Counted from the stretch's first letter, positions 34,126-43,170 are shown. The stretch is 64,000 nt of DNA from Oculatella sp. LEGE 06141 (GCF_015207605.1 NZ_JADEWO010000036.1:1-64000); one strand, 5' to 3'. A program made the numbers and translations. Notes: generated by a model not told the origin, from the sequence alone.

Positions 34126-34794
34126 ATGAAAAAGATTCTGATTGTGGATGATGATATTACGTTGCGAACGGCGCTAATTCGCTATCTCCAAAATCGGGGC
34201 TATTCCGTTCAAGACGCTAGCTCTGGAACAGAAGCTCTGACCCTGTTTGAACACCATCCTCCCGACCTGGTTGTCTCAGACGTGATGATGCCCGAAATGG
34301 ACGGCATGGAGTTTTGTCGGCGGTTACGCGCCATGCGCTCAGGGCAACTGGTGCCGTTTATCTTCCTCTCCAGCCGCAAGGAAGTGGACGATCGCATCCA
34401 GGGGCATCAGATCGGGGCAGACGATTATTTAATCAAGCCGTTTGAGCCACGGGAACTGGTTGCCAAAATTGAATCTCAGTTAGAGCGATCGCGCCGCATC
34501 CACTCTGAAATTGTGCGGCTGATGCAGCATTCTAACCCCAAAGAGTCAGAAGCGCCTGCGCCTGCACGGCAGCCGTTACCGTTAACCCCGGCAGAGGAAA
34601 AAGTGTTTTGGGAAGTGATTCAGGGCTTTACCAATAAGCAAATTGGCGATCGCCTGTTTGTTAGCCCTCGCACGGTTCAAACGCATCTCAGCAATATTTT
34701 GAGCAAACTTCAGCTTGAGAATCGCTCTCAGCTCATTCGCTTTGCCTTTGAACGGGGCTATCGCCCCCAGGCTGAATCAGGCACCAGGGAATAG
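34126..34794 (+). CDS. NarL-type response regulator
   Basis: The product of 222 residues has an N-terminal receiver domain (1-120: ILIVDDDITLRTAL, phospho-acceptor Asp in LVVSDVMMPEMDG, FLSSRKE, conserved Lys in YLIKPFEP) and a C-terminal LuxR/NarL helix-turn-helix (about 155-215: LTPAEEKVFWEVIQGFTNKQIGDRLFVSPRTVQTHLSNILSKL). It should bind DNA when phosphorylated. No histidine kinase is adjacent, so the partner is elsewhere. It could belong to the Ycf29/Rre1 group of cyanobacterial NarL regulators, but I cannot confirm that. Confidence 0.92.
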   Translation: MKKILIVDDDITLRTALIRYLQNRGYSVQDASSGTEALTLFEHHPPDLVVSDVMMPEMDGMEFCRRLRAMRSGQLVPFIFLSSRKEVDDRIQGHQIGADDYLIKPFEPRELVAKIESQLERSRRIHSEIVRLMQHSNPKESEAPAPARQPLPLTPAEEKVFWEVIQGFTNKQIGDRLFVSPRTVQTHLSNILSKLQLENRSQLIRFAFERGYRPQAESGTRE

Positions 34795-34940
34795 AGCAAC
34801 GGGGCAAGAAGCTGGAGAATGGTTGAGCGTGACCCTGGAAATGGTAGACTGCTTACGCTTGAGGCATTGTTGAGGCGGTTCCCTCTGTCATGCTTCATAG
34901 TTGATGTGTTGCATCCTGGTTCCGTACATCTTAGCTCTGC

Positions 34941-35504
34941 ATGATTTCTGGTGTTTATACGCTCTCTGAATTGCAGCACGCGATCGCAGCCTGCCCAGAG
35001 CAATGGCGACCGTTAGTGTTTACCAATGGTTGTTTTGATTTGCTGCACGCTGGGCATGTGCGCTATCTGCAAACAGCAAAAACGCTGGGGCGATCGCTAG
35101 TGGTTGGGTTAAACAGCGATCGATCGGTTCGCAGCATCAAGCCTCCCTCTGCTGGAAAACCGCCCCGTCCGATTGTGCCAGAGGAACAGCGTGCCGAAGT
35201 TTTAGCGGCACTCAAGCCAGTGGATGCGGTGATCGTGTTCTCGGAAGCTACGGCGACAAGCCTGATTCAAGCCCTGCAACCCGACATCTACGCCAAAGGG
35301 GGCGACTACGATTTAGAAACGCTGCCAGAAGCGCCAACCGTTGCGGCCTATGGTGGTCGCATTGAACTCGTTCAAATTGAAGTCCCCAGTTCAACAACCG
35401 CTATTGTTAGCCAGATTTTAAGCTCCAGGACGGTGAATGGGCTGAGCAATAGCGACGCTTCAAAACGAGAGAACCGCAAGGAACCGCTCCCCCCCCCTTC
35501 GTAA
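34941..35504 (+). CDS. RfaE2/HldE-like nucleotidyltransferase
   Basis: The product of 187 residues is a cytidylyltransferase-fold enzyme: FTNGCFDLLHAGHVRYLQTAK carries the HxGH motif, followed by LVVGLNSDRSVRSIKPPSAGKPPRPIVPEEQRAEVLAAL and IYAKGGDYDLETLPEA. This matches the ADP-heptose synthase C-terminal domain (RfaE domain II), which adenylylates D-glycero-beta-D-manno-heptose 1-phosphate for LPS core synthesis. The kinase domain is not fused here. The tail (after residue 160) is polar and is encoded partly by a run of nine C at 35489-35497, where indels would change the C-terminus. Whether the substrate is truly heptose is inferred. Confidence 0.9.
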   Translation: MISGVYTLSELQHAIAACPEQWRPLVFTNGCFDLLHAGHVRYLQTAKTLGRSLVVGLNSDRSVRSIKPPSAGKPPRPIVPEEQRAEVLAALKPVDAVIVFSEATATSLIQALQPDIYAKGGDYDLETLPEAPTVAAYGGRIELVQIEVPSSTTAIVSQILSSRTVNGLSNSDASKRENRKEPLPPPS

Positions 35505-35596
35505 CGGAGCCATCTACCGTTAAAGTGAAGATTGAACGGGTTGAATTCGATCTCACTAAATCTCACCAACAGTGTTGTCGTTGACTCATGCTTGCC

Positions 35597-36352
35597 ATGC
35601 AGCACCCTCAGACAAGTAGCTCTACCTTTAATTCCAGTTCTGCCACGATGCAAAACGTTCCTGATGCAATGACTAACCTGTTATCCCAACTCCAATCTGC
35701 ATCTGGCAAAAATCAATTGCAACTCGTTGAAGAGCTAGCCAGCAAAGGCGAGACCGGGCTAGAAGCGCTCATGAGTTTTTTACTGGAACGCCAGAGCAAG
35801 CCAATCGAACTGATCGACGGCAAAATTTACCAAGCATTAATCGCGGCGGATACCGCCCAAACCAGAGAATTTTTGCAAGCTCATTTTCCCCAGGGCGTTG
35901 TGTCGTTGCGCTCGGAGCGGGGAGTAGATTATTTACCCCTACAGCGGCTGTTGGCAACGCAGGACTTTGAAGCCGCCGATCGCGCCACCATAGAAAAGCT
36001 GTGCGAATTGGCAGGAGAGGTTGCTGTGCAGCGCCGATGGCTCTACTTTACTGAGGTCGAAAGCTTCCCCATTACCGATTTGCAGACCATCAACTCACTC
36101 TGGTTACTTCATTCTGAGGGTAAGTTTGGCTTTTCGGTACAGCGGGAACTGTGGCTTGGGGTTGGCAAAGATTGGGATAAACTCTGGGAGCAGATCGGTT
36201 GGAAACGAGGCAATGCCTGGACGCGCTACCCTGGCGAATTTACCTGGAACTTGAGTGCGCCACGAGGACACTTGCCGCTTTCCAATCAACTGCGGGGCGT
36301 TCGAGTCATTTCAGCCATACTGGCTCATCCGGCCTGGACAACCGAGCTTTAG
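35597..36352 (+). CDS. gun4: GUN4-domain protein
   Basis: GUN4 binds protoporphyrin IX and Mg-protoporphyrin IX and stimulates Mg-chelatase at the start of the chlorophyll branch. The product of about 251 residues has an N-terminal helical bundle (about 15-80) and a C-terminal GUN4 core (about 105-245): [20 protein letters not shown] is the key motif, followed by [20 protein letters not shown] and [14 protein letters not shown], and [20 protein letters not shown]. Several cyanobacterial proteins share this fold, and some are fused to kinases; this one has the Synechocystis-like layout. ATGs at 35588, 35597 and 35648 are possible starts. The gene overlaps dtd tail-to-tail by four bases. Confidence 0.9.
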   Translation: MQHPQTSSSTFNSSSATMQNVPDAMTNLLSQLQSASGKNQLQLVEELASKGETGLEALMSFLLERQSKPIELIDGKIYQALIAADTAQTREFLQAHFPQGVVSLRSERGVDYLPLQRLLATQDFEAADRATIEKLCELAGEVAVQRRWLYFTEVESFPITDLQTINSLWLLHSEGKFGFSVQRELWLGVGKDWDKLWEQIGWKRGNAWTRYPGEFTWNLSAPRGHLPLSNQLRGVRVISAILAHPAWTTEL

Positions 36353-36801
36353 CGATCGCCCTCTCGTTCTAAGATCAGCGTTACCGGGCCATCGTTTTCA
36401 ATCGAAACCTGCATCATGGCACCAAAGCGCCCTGTTTCGATTCGCAGTCCGCTTTGCCTCAGGTTGGCGACAAACTGCTCGTACATTGCCTCAGCCACCT
36501 GAGGCACAGCAGCACGGTCAAACGATGACCGTCGCCCTTTGCGGCAGTCGCCATAGAGCGTAAACTGGCTCACCACCAGTATCTCTCCCTTAATGTCCTG
36601 CACGGAACGGTCGAAGCGATCGCCTTCTTCGGCGGGAAATAGCCGCAAGTCCAGGCATTTTCGTGCCATCCATTCTACTTCCGCGTCGGTATCAGTAGCC
36701 GCGATCCCCACTAACAAGTTTAGCCCCCGGCCAATGTGGCCAACGACTTCGCCATCAACAACGACTTGAGACGAAGTGACACGCTGAAGGACAACTCGCA
36801 T
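36349..36801 (-). CDS. dtd: D-aminoacyl-tRNA deacylase
   Basis: Dtd hydrolyses D-aminoacyl-tRNA, and glycyl-tRNA(Ala), for proofreading. The 150-residue product has the two family motifs, [21 protein letters not shown] and the cross-dimer [21 protein letters not shown]; the usual NxGPVT is DGPVT here, the common bacterial variant. The length is normal. Its TAA stop and the gun4 TAG stop share TTAG, so the convergent genes overlap by four bases without an intervening terminator. Confidence 0.96.
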   Translation of the reverse strand: MRVVLQRVTSSQVVVDGEVVGHIGRGLNLLVGIAATDTDAEVEWMARKCLDLRLFPAEEGDRFDRSVQDIKGEILVVSQFTLYGDCRKGRRSSFDRAAVPQVAEAMYEQFVANLRQSGLRIETGRFGAMMQVSIENDGPVTLILEREGDR

Positions 36802-36851
36802 TCTGGGTAAATTTAGACAATATGACAGCGTTTGTGCTTCGCATCGGCAAC

Positions 36852-36912
36852 CTGATTAGGATCGGGTGGTTCAACAGCAGCCAGATGGCCTGTAACGTCC
36901 AATCCTAATCAG
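36852..36912. repeat. Widely spaced perfect inverted repeat between dtd and the COG0523 gene
   Basis: CTGATTAGGAT (36852-36862) and ATCCTAATCAG (36902-36912) are perfect 11-bp inverted copies separated by 39 bases. It lies upstream of dtd and downstream of the COG0523 gene, so it could be a long-loop hairpin in the COG0523 3' UTR or a paired operator. There is no T run. Confidence 0.55.
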
Positions 36913-36969
36913 TAGAGCTTGACGTTAATCGCTGACGGTAGGGCACGCAAAGCAGGGTAATTTCATGCT

Positions 36970-38124
36970 TTAGCGACCGAACCCCTTGCCGCGATTAGCA
37001 GAGGGCAAGCACACACAGTGCTGCAATTGTGCCCGGAGCTTATCGTGCTCCAGGTTTTGTCCAATTAACACCAGTTGGTTCTTGGGTTGACCTTGCCACT
37101 CGCTGTCATCGAGCGAGAACCGTTTGCCGCTGAGGTGGAAAATGTGGCGCTTTGGACTCTCTTCAAACCAGAGAATGCCCTTGGCGCGGAACACCGTAGA
37201 AGGAAGCTGGTTGTCCAGGAAGTGCTGGAACCGCTTGATGGCAAAGGGACGATCGCTCTGGAACGAAATGGAAGTGAACCCATCGATCGCTAAATGATCG
37301 GAATGGTGATGATGCTCATGAGCATGGTCGTGGTCGCAATGCCCGTGATCGTGATCGCAGTTCGTATGATCATCGTGGTCGTGAGCATGGTCATGCTCAT
37401 GATGGTCGTGAGCATGATGGTCATGATCGTGCCCATGCGCTTTATCTTCAGCACCAAAATAGTTGTCTGATTCAAACAAACCAACGCTGAGAATCAGCGG
37501 CAGTGGCACTTGTGAGTGGTTGGTTCGCAGGATTCTAGCACCCTCTTTGATGTCGCGAATTTTGAGTTCTAGAGAGTCGAGGTCGGCTTCATCTACCAGA
37601 TCCGTTTTGTTCAGTAAGATGATGTCGCCGTAGGCAATTTGGTTGTAGGCGGCCTGACTGTTGAACAAGTCGAGGCTGTAGTTTTCCGAGTCTACCAGGG
37701 TGACAATGGAATCGAGACGGGTCAGGTCGCGCAGTTCGGTTCCTAAGAAGGTGAGGGCGATCGGTAATGGATCGGCCAGTCCAGTCGTCTCTACCACCAG
37801 ATAATCGATCTGGTCTTCTCGCTCCAATACCTTATAAACCGCTTCCATTAAGTCATTGTTAATGGTGCAGCAAATGCAGCCATTGCTCAACTCCACCATG
37901 TTGTTATCGCTATTTTCAGTGGTGATGAGCAGATCGTTATCGATGCCAATTTCACCAAACTCGTTTACCAATACGGCAGTGCGAAGACCTTCCTGGTTGC
38001 TCAAAATGTGGTTCAGCAGGGTTGTCTTGCCGCTACCCAGAAATCCTGTGATGATGGTGACCGGAAGCCCATGTTTGGCATCATCCATGAGCGAAGACTG
38101 ATTGGGGGAGACTGCTGATTGCAT
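36970..38124 (-). CDS. COG0523/CobW-family metal GTPase with histidine-rich loop
   Basis: The product of 384 residues is a G3E GTPase metallochaperone: Walker A GFLGSGKTT (27-35), the metal-binding GCICC motif (82-86), VVETTGLADP (switch) and NKTD (172-175), then a CobW C-terminal domain ending GQNLEHDKLRAQLQHCV. Residues 230-277 are a metal-binding tract with 24 His in 48 residues, mixed with Asp and two Cys, between the two domains. The family delivers zinc, cobalt or other metals to target enzymes; the His-rich loop and CxCC motif favour a zinc-handling role, but the metal and client cannot be read from sequence. It is divergent from cysS, whose product is a zinc enzyme. Confidence 0.94.
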   Translation of the reverse strand: MQSAVSPNQSSLMDDAKHGLPVTIITGFLGSGKTTLLNHILSNQEGLRTAVLVNEFGEIGIDNDLLITTENSDNNMVELSNGCICCTINNDLMEAVYKVLEREDQIDYLVVETTGLADPLPIALTFLGTELRDLTRLDSIVTLVDSENYSLDLFNSQAAYNQIAYGDIILLNKTDLVDEADLDSLELKIRDIKEGARILRTNHSQVPLPLILSVGLFESDNYFGAEDKAHGHDHDHHAHDHHEHDHAHDHDDHTNCDHDHGHCDHDHAHEHHHHSDHLAIDGFTSISFQSDRPFAIKRFQHFLDNQLPSTVFRAKGILWFEESPKRHIFHLSGKRFSLDDSEWQGQPKNQLVLIGQNLEHDKLRAQLQHCVCLPSANRGKGFGR

Positions 38125-38159
38125 AGTGCAGAGGCTAAAAACGTCAGAATATTAACTGT

Positions 38160-38191
38160 AAAGGGTGGCAGAAGCAAAGGGTGGCAGAAGC
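38160..38191. repeat. Perfect 16-bp tandem duplication upstream of the COG0523 gene
   Basis: AAAGGGTGGCAGAAGC occurs twice with no spacer (38160-38175 and 38176-38191), 36 bases upstream of the COG0523 start codon in its leader or promoter. Confidence 0.95.
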
Positions 38192-38411
38192 GTCCGACTG
38201 GTTCTAGGGGGCATCGCTTCTGTGCTTGATTATCACTCCCATTATTGCTGATTTGCCGGACGTTGTTTCAGGGCGACGGCAAAACTAGCAGCCCGAGGAG
38301 TGATAAGTTTTTGAAGGACATCCCTGGAGTAAGCCTGACCTCTTCTGGAGTAGGCTAACTTCCTCCCTTCCACCTCTATCCTAATTCGTCGCTTCTAAAT
38401 ACTCGCAAACC

Positions 38412-39893
38412 ATGACTTTGACACTCTACAACACCCTCACCCGCCGGAAGGAATCCTTTGAACCGCTAGAGCCGGGTAAGGTGCTGATGTATTACTGCGG
38501 CGTAACAGTCTATGACTACTGCCATTTGGGTCATGCCAGGGCGTGTGTAATTTGGGATGTGGTGCGTCGCTATCTACGCTGGCGCGGCTATGACGTGCGT
38601 TATGTGCAAAACTTCACCGATATTGATGACAAAATCCTCAACCGTGCTCGTCAGGAAGGTTCCTCGATGCAGGAGGTGGCTGAACGCTTTATTCAAGCCT
38701 ATTTTGAGGATATGACGCGGCTGAACGTCATGGAAGCCGATGACTATCCCCGTGCCACGCATACGATCGACGGCATCCAGCGTTTGATTCATGAGCTAGA
38801 ACAAAAGGGCTATGCTTACCCTGCCGATGGCGATGTTTATTATGCGGTGCGGGCGTTTGCTGAGTATGGCAAGTTGTCGGGTCGCAAGCTAGAAGACATG
38901 CAGGTGGGTGCCAGCGGACGGGTGGATACTGACGATCCAGATGCACAAAGGAAGCGTGATCCTGTTGATTTTGCCCTGTGGAAAGCCGCTAAACCAGGAG
39001 AACCAGCCTGGTCATCAACCTGGGGAGAAGGCCGTCCCGGCTGGCACATCGAATGCTCAGCGATGGTGCGCGATCGCCTGGGAGACACCATCGATATTCA
39101 CGCTGGCGGGAACGACTTAGTTTTTCCCCACCATGAAAATGAAATTGCTCAATCTGAGGCGGTAACGGGCAAGCCCTTAGCCCGCTACTGGATGCACAAC
39201 GGCATGGTAACCGTGGGCGGCGAAAAGATGTCGAAGTCATTGGGCAACTTCACCACAATTCGCCAACTGCTCGATTCAGGCGTTGAGCCAATGGTGCTGC
39301 GGCTATTTATTTTGCAGGCGCAATACCGCAAGCCGATCGACTTTACCGATGAGGCGATCGCTTCTATCCACAACGGTTGGGAGACGCTCAAAGAAGGGCT
39401 GCTGTTTGGCTATAAACACGGCAAACCATTGGGCTGGACGGATACTGAGGATACGTCTTTTGGCGATCCGGCGGCGATGCGAATTTCAGAGAATAGCGAT
39501 ACCGTTCAGCGCTTTCAGGCGGCCATGGATGATGACTTCAACACTTCGGGTGGGCTGGCCGTCTTGTTTGAGTTGGCGAAGGAATTGCAGAAGGAGGGCA
39601 ATCGCCTGACCCACGAAGGCAAAGCGGCGATCGATCCACACACCCTGCGACAGGAGTGGCAAACGCTGGTCGTTTTGGCGCAGGTTTTGGGACTGGAAGC
39701 CACTTTAGCAGCAGAATCTCCTGATGAAGGAACCGTATCGGACTCTGATATTGAGGGACAAATTGAACAACGGCGAGTGGCAAAAGCGGCCAAAAACTTT
39801 GCAGAGGCCGATCGCATTCGCAATGAACTGAGCGCCCAGGGCATCATTTTGATTGACAAGCCCGGTGGCATCACTACATGGCGGCGTGAATAA
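38412..39893 (+). CDS. cysS: Cysteinyl-tRNA synthetase
   Basis: CysRS charges tRNA(Cys). The 493-residue product is a class I synthetase: MYYCGVTVYDYCHLGHARAC contains the zinc/Cys-binding Cys29 and the HLGH (HIGH-type) motif at 38-41; WHIECSAM and GGNDLVFPHHENEIAQSEA give the remaining zinc ligands; GEKMSKSLGNF is the KMSKS loop. The C-terminal DALR-type helical domain and the anticodon-binding tail (AEADRIRNELSAQGIILIDKPGGITTWRR) are complete. It has a 287-bp upstream region shared with the divergent COG0523 GTPase gene. Confidence 0.98.
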   Translation: MTLTLYNTLTRRKESFEPLEPGKVLMYYCGVTVYDYCHLGHARACVIWDVVRRYLRWRGYDVRYVQNFTDIDDKILNRARQEGSSMQEVAERFIQAYFEDMTRLNVMEADDYPRATHTIDGIQRLIHELEQKGYAYPADGDVYYAVRAFAEYGKLSGRKLEDMQVGASGRVDTDDPDAQRKRDPVDFALWKAAKPGEPAWSSTWGEGRPGWHIECSAMVRDRLGDTIDIHAGGNDLVFPHHENEIAQSEAVTGKPLARYWMHNGMVTVGGEKMSKSLGNFTTIRQLLDSGVEPMVLRLFILQAQYRKPIDFTDEAIASIHNGWETLKEGLLFGYKHGKPLGWTDTEDTSFGDPAAMRISENSDTVQRFQAAMDDDFNTSGGLAVLFELAKELQKEGNRLTHEGKAAIDPHTLRQEWQTLVVLAQVLGLEATLAAESPDEGTVSDSDIEGQIEQRRVAKAAKNFAEADRIRNELSAQGIILIDKPGGITTWRRE

Positions 39894-40181
39894 TTCGATC
39901 TAAGGACAGTCTCACTTGCAAAGTTGCCCTATCGGGTGAATGAAAGCAAGTTGGAACAAGATATAGTCAACGGATGTCGAAAAGCGATCGCTTCATTTTT
40001 CCCGGCTTCTGAACAGCCGTCCATCCCAAGTTTTGAAAGTTTGCATCTACCAACGCGATCGCCCCAGGGTTTATGCCAAAGGCGATCGCGGTTTTTAATT
40101 GCAGCAAAAGGGCAGCCTACCGCAAGCATGGATGCTAGTAGACCACCCTAGAATAGGAAGTGTCATATCCAACGCAACACG

Positions 40182-40460
40182 GTGAAGGACGATACTCCAC
40201 TCGCAGGAGACGCTTTAATCAAAGAAGTGTGTCGCCGCATTCGGGTAGCACGCTCCTATTGGGATGCCCACAATAATTCTGCCTGCCGCCGAGAGCGCGA
40301 TCGGGCTTTGCAACTCTACAACACGCTCACCAAAGAACAGAAAGAGAAGATTCCACAAGTTCTGCGGGTGTGGCTACGCTATCGCAGCGAAAAATATTTT
40401 GGCGCAGACCGCACCCCACCTGGCGGCCATACGAAACGCAAGAAGAAACGCAACCGCTAG
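40182..40460 (+). CDS. Small basic protein, unknown
   Basis: The 92-residue product starts at a GTG and is helical and basic, with a polybasic end (GGHTKRKKKRNR) that could bind nucleic acid. The central segment (VARSYWDAHNNSACRRERDRALQLYNTLTKEQKEKIPQVLRVWLRYRSEKYFG) reads like a conserved small cyanobacterial protein, but I cannot name the family. It ends convergent with the TauE gene, sharing the four bases CTAG at 40457-40460, which supply both stop codons. Confidence 0.7.
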   Translation: MKDDTPLAGDALIKEVCRRIRVARSYWDAHNNSACRRERDRALQLYNTLTKEQKEKIPQVLRVWLRYRSEKYFGADRTPPGGHTKRKKKRNR

Positions 40461-41203
40461 GGCAACAGCGAGGACTGCTGCCACAGCATTAAAATGCCGC
40501 TAACGGCAACAAAGGCAAAGACCGTTTGCTGAAACTGGTCGCCGCTCATTTTATCGAGTACTCGTTTACCGAGCCAGTTAGCAGGAATGGCCGCCAGTCC
40601 GATGATTAACCCACAGGTCAAATCAGGTACGGTTAGCGTGCCCAACACGGCATAGGTCATCAGTTTAACGATGTGAATCACCACAACATGCACTGATTTA
40701 GTGGCAATCATGCGTTCTTTAACCAACCCATAGCTGAGATAAACTGGGTTCAAAATTGGCCCCATGCTGCCAATTAATCCCGAGCCAAACGCATTGCAAA
40801 AGGCCAGCGGCAGAAAGTACCACGGCTTGATTGGCAGGGGAGCCTTGGGTTGGCTCAGCACTTTGCCTAGCCCATAGTTGGCAACCATAAGCAACAGCGC
40901 AATCCCAACCAGGGTTGGCAGCCAATCTACATGAATTTGCGTCAGCGTGTATGCTCCCAGAATGGCTCCGGCGATCGCCCCAGGCAGATACCACCGGGTA
41001 ATGTCCCAATCAATTTCCTGCCAAAAGTACAGCGTTCGCTGCGCGTTTCCCACCAGCATCCCGGTAGTAATGACCGGAGCGATCGCATCGGAACCAAACA
41101 AAAAACTGACCAGCGGAATCAGAATCAGGGGGCTACCCCCGCCAGCGATCATGCTGATAAACCACGCCACAAAACTGACAAGTCCCAATAAGATGAGGGG
41201 CAT
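40457..41203 (-). CDS. TauE/SafE-family permease
   Basis: The 248-residue product has about seven or eight membrane helices and the TauE/SafE (DUF81) pattern: GLVSFVAWFISMIAGGGSPLILIPLVSFLFG at the N-terminus and LPLAFCNAFGSGLIGSMGPILNPVYL in the second repeat. The family exports sulfite, sulfoacetate or other organic anions across the cytoplasmic membrane; the substrate here is unknown. The gene is divergent from the universal stress protein gene. Confidence 0.92.
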   Translation of the reverse strand: MPLILLGLVSFVAWFISMIAGGGSPLILIPLVSFLFGSDAIAPVITTGMLVGNAQRTLYFWQEIDWDITRWYLPGAIAGAILGAYTLTQIHVDWLPTLVGIALLLMVANYGLGKVLSQPKAPLPIKPWYFLPLAFCNAFGSGLIGSMGPILNPVYLSYGLVKERMIATKSVHVVVIHIVKLMTYAVLGTLTVPDLTCGLIIGLAAIPANWLGKRVLDKMSGDQFQQTVFAFVAVSGILMLWQQSSLLP

Positions 41204-41443
41204 AGGACTTCAATCGCACATGAGCAGCATCTCATCCTAACCTGTTGGTTACAAGTTATAAGCAAAGCCACATCTTTTCAGCATCGATGTAGATGGGCAT
41301 TTTCATACAATGAAGGCAACCGCATGGGTTAACCGGAGCAGCATCGGTGCGGCATTTGCTAGACGTTCGGGAGATGGCTGTCGTGGTGGTGGCTTCTGCT
41401 GGAATGTCAGTTGAAATGTCATTGCAGATTGCAAGAGGTCTGT

Positions 41444-41965
41444 ATGATTCAAAAAATCCTGGTTGCTATTGATCAATCCACTGCTAATCGGCGTGTGGTG
41501 CAGGAAGCGATCGCGCTATCGGCCGCCATTCAAGCTGAATTAAACTTCGTCCATGTTTTGTCGTTTGAAGACGAAGGCAGTTCAGACGCACCAGCTTACT
41601 ACCGCACTGGGTTCTTTCCTGTGCCCAATGTGGCAACGTTTGAACGGTATCAGCACCGCTGGGAAATGCATAAACAGCAGGGGCTAGAACTGTTGCAATT
41701 CCAGATTCAACACTCCACTGAGGCGGGTGTAAGAGCCACGTTCACTCAAGTAGCCGGAGATCCCGGACGAGCCATTTGCAGATTAGCGCTGGAGTGGGAA
41801 GCAGACTTGATCGTCATGGGACGACGCGGACTATCCGGGTTAAGCGAAATTCTGATTGGCAGCGTTAGCAACTATGTCTTACACCATGCCCCGTGTTCAG
41901 TCTTGACGGTGCAAACGCCTCAGCGAGGCATAAGGGTAGCAAAACCGGAAGCTGATGCTCGGTGA
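41444..41965 (+). CDS. Universal stress protein (UspA family)
   Basis: The product of about 173 residues has the UspA nucleotide-binding fold: ILVAIDQSTANRRVVQEA at the N-terminus and the phosphate-binding GRRGLSGLSEILIGSVSNYVLHHAPCSVLTVQ (G-x2-G-x9-G-S/T pattern) near the C-terminus, so ATP binding is likely. The frame extends upstream to 41411, but the ATG at 41444 follows AAGAGGT and matches family starts. It stands alone. Confidence 0.94.
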   Translation: MIQKILVAIDQSTANRRVVQEAIALSAAIQAELNFVHVLSFEDEGSSDAPAYYRTGFFPVPNVATFERYQHRWEMHKQQGLELLQFQIQHSTEAGVRATFTQVAGDPGRAICRLALEWEADLIVMGRRGLSGLSEILIGSVSNYVLHHAPCSVLTVQTPQRGIRVAKPEADAR

Positions 41966-42212
41966 TCGGGGTTAGTAGAGCGGTTGGGACTTTTATTTTC
42001 TGCGGGCTACCTGCTTAAGAGCTACCTACTAAGGCATAGCTCTGATTTTTGGTGTCTCTAAACACCGTCCCTTTGGGTAGAGGTTAAGCAAAACTGTAGC
42101 TTTTACGCTTCATAGGTAATGTCTTGAGCGCTGCTGGTCTACCCCGTTCAGCAGTGACACGGACTCAATCCATCCACTCAACTTGAGTTTTAACATCACG
42201 AGTTTAAGCACG

Positions 42213-43127
42213 ATGAAAGAACTAAATTACATCAAGAAGGCCACAACTGTTGCAGGGGCAGCCGCGATCGCCTCGTTGTTGGGGCTTCCTGCCTTAGCGC
42301 AGGTGAACCCTAACCCTAGCATCTTCAATGAACCGTCCTACGACGGCAACGTTCAAACCTTTGAGTCGAACCCTTCAACGCCAGGATTGAGCCAGACTAA
42401 CCCCAACCCTAGCGTGCTAAACGAGTCTCGGTATGATGGTGTTCCTGGAACAACCCAGGCTATTCCGGCAACCACTCCCGGACAAGCACAGGTTAACCCT
42501 GAACCTGGCATTCTTAATGAGGCTCCTTACAACCAGCAGGGACAGGCACAGCAGGCAAATCCTGGCCCCAGTGTCTTCAATGAGGCTCCTTACAACGGTT
42601 CCGGCACTCCTGGCACGGCTCCAACGGGGGCAACCTCTAGCCCGTCCATCAATGCGGCGGCATCGATTACTGCTTTAGACCGAGAATTCGCTCTGATGGC
42701 CGCTCAGGGGAATCAAGCTGAAATTCGTACCTCGCAACTGGCACTGCAACGCGCAACCAGTGACGATGTAAGAGCGTTTGCCCAGCAGATGATTCAGGAA
42801 CACACGCAAGCCAACCAGCAGTTGCAGCAGATTGCGTCTCAACGGGGGATCAACCTGCCTGCTGATCCAGGCCCATTGAACACCGCGATCGAGCAGCAGT
42901 TAGCGCAGTTGTCGGGTGAAGAGTTCGATCGCGCTTACATGGAAGCGCAGACGAATGCTCATATGCGAACCGTAGCGCTGTTCCGTACCCAAATCGGTCA
43001 GGGGCAAGACGAAGGGCTAAGAGCCTACGCGTCTCAACTGTTGCCCAACATCGAGCAACACTATCAAATGGCTAGCCAGATGACTCCAAACTACAGAGCA
43101 GACGATATCTTACAGCCGCTCCAGTAG
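42213..43127 (+). CDS. Exported DUF4142 (ferritin-like) protein with N-terminal repeats
   Basis: The product of about 304 residues has a Sec signal peptide (MKELNYIKKATTVAGAAAIA, cleavage after LPALAQ). Residues about 31-125 hold four imperfect repeats of N-P-x-P-[SG]-[IV]-[FL]-N-E-x-x-Y-[DN]-[GQ], spaced 29-37 residues apart. The DUF4142 helical domain covers about 150-300 (ALDREFALMAAQGNQAEIRTSQLALQRATSDDVRAFAQQMIQEH..., then AYMEAQTNAHMRTVALFRTQ and the final LPNIEQHYQMASQM). This periplasmic family has an unknown reaction; in some bacteria it responds to stress. The frame reaches TTG 42183, but the ATG at 42213 places the signal peptide correctly. Confidence 0.9.
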   Translation: MKELNYIKKATTVAGAAAIASLLGLPALAQVNPNPSIFNEPSYDGNVQTFESNPSTPGLSQTNPNPSVLNESRYDGVPGTTQAIPATTPGQAQVNPEPGILNEAPYNQQGQAQQANPGPSVFNEAPYNGSGTPGTAPTGATSSPSINAAASITALDREFALMAAQGNQAEIRTSQLALQRATSDDVRAFAQQMIQEHTQANQQLQQIASQRGINLPADPGPLNTAIEQQLAQLSGEEFDRAYMEAQTNAHMRTVALFRTQIGQGQDEGLRAYASQLLPNIEQHYQMASQMTPNYRADDILQPLQ

Positions 43128-43170
43128 AAACACCTGTTAAAACCAGTTGAATCGGTGCATCCTGCTTATG

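Noticed and set aside
39894-40181. Possible 66-75 codon genes in the gap after cysS
   Set aside because: Both strands stay open across HIP1-rich sequence, with no ribosome-binding site or recognisable product.
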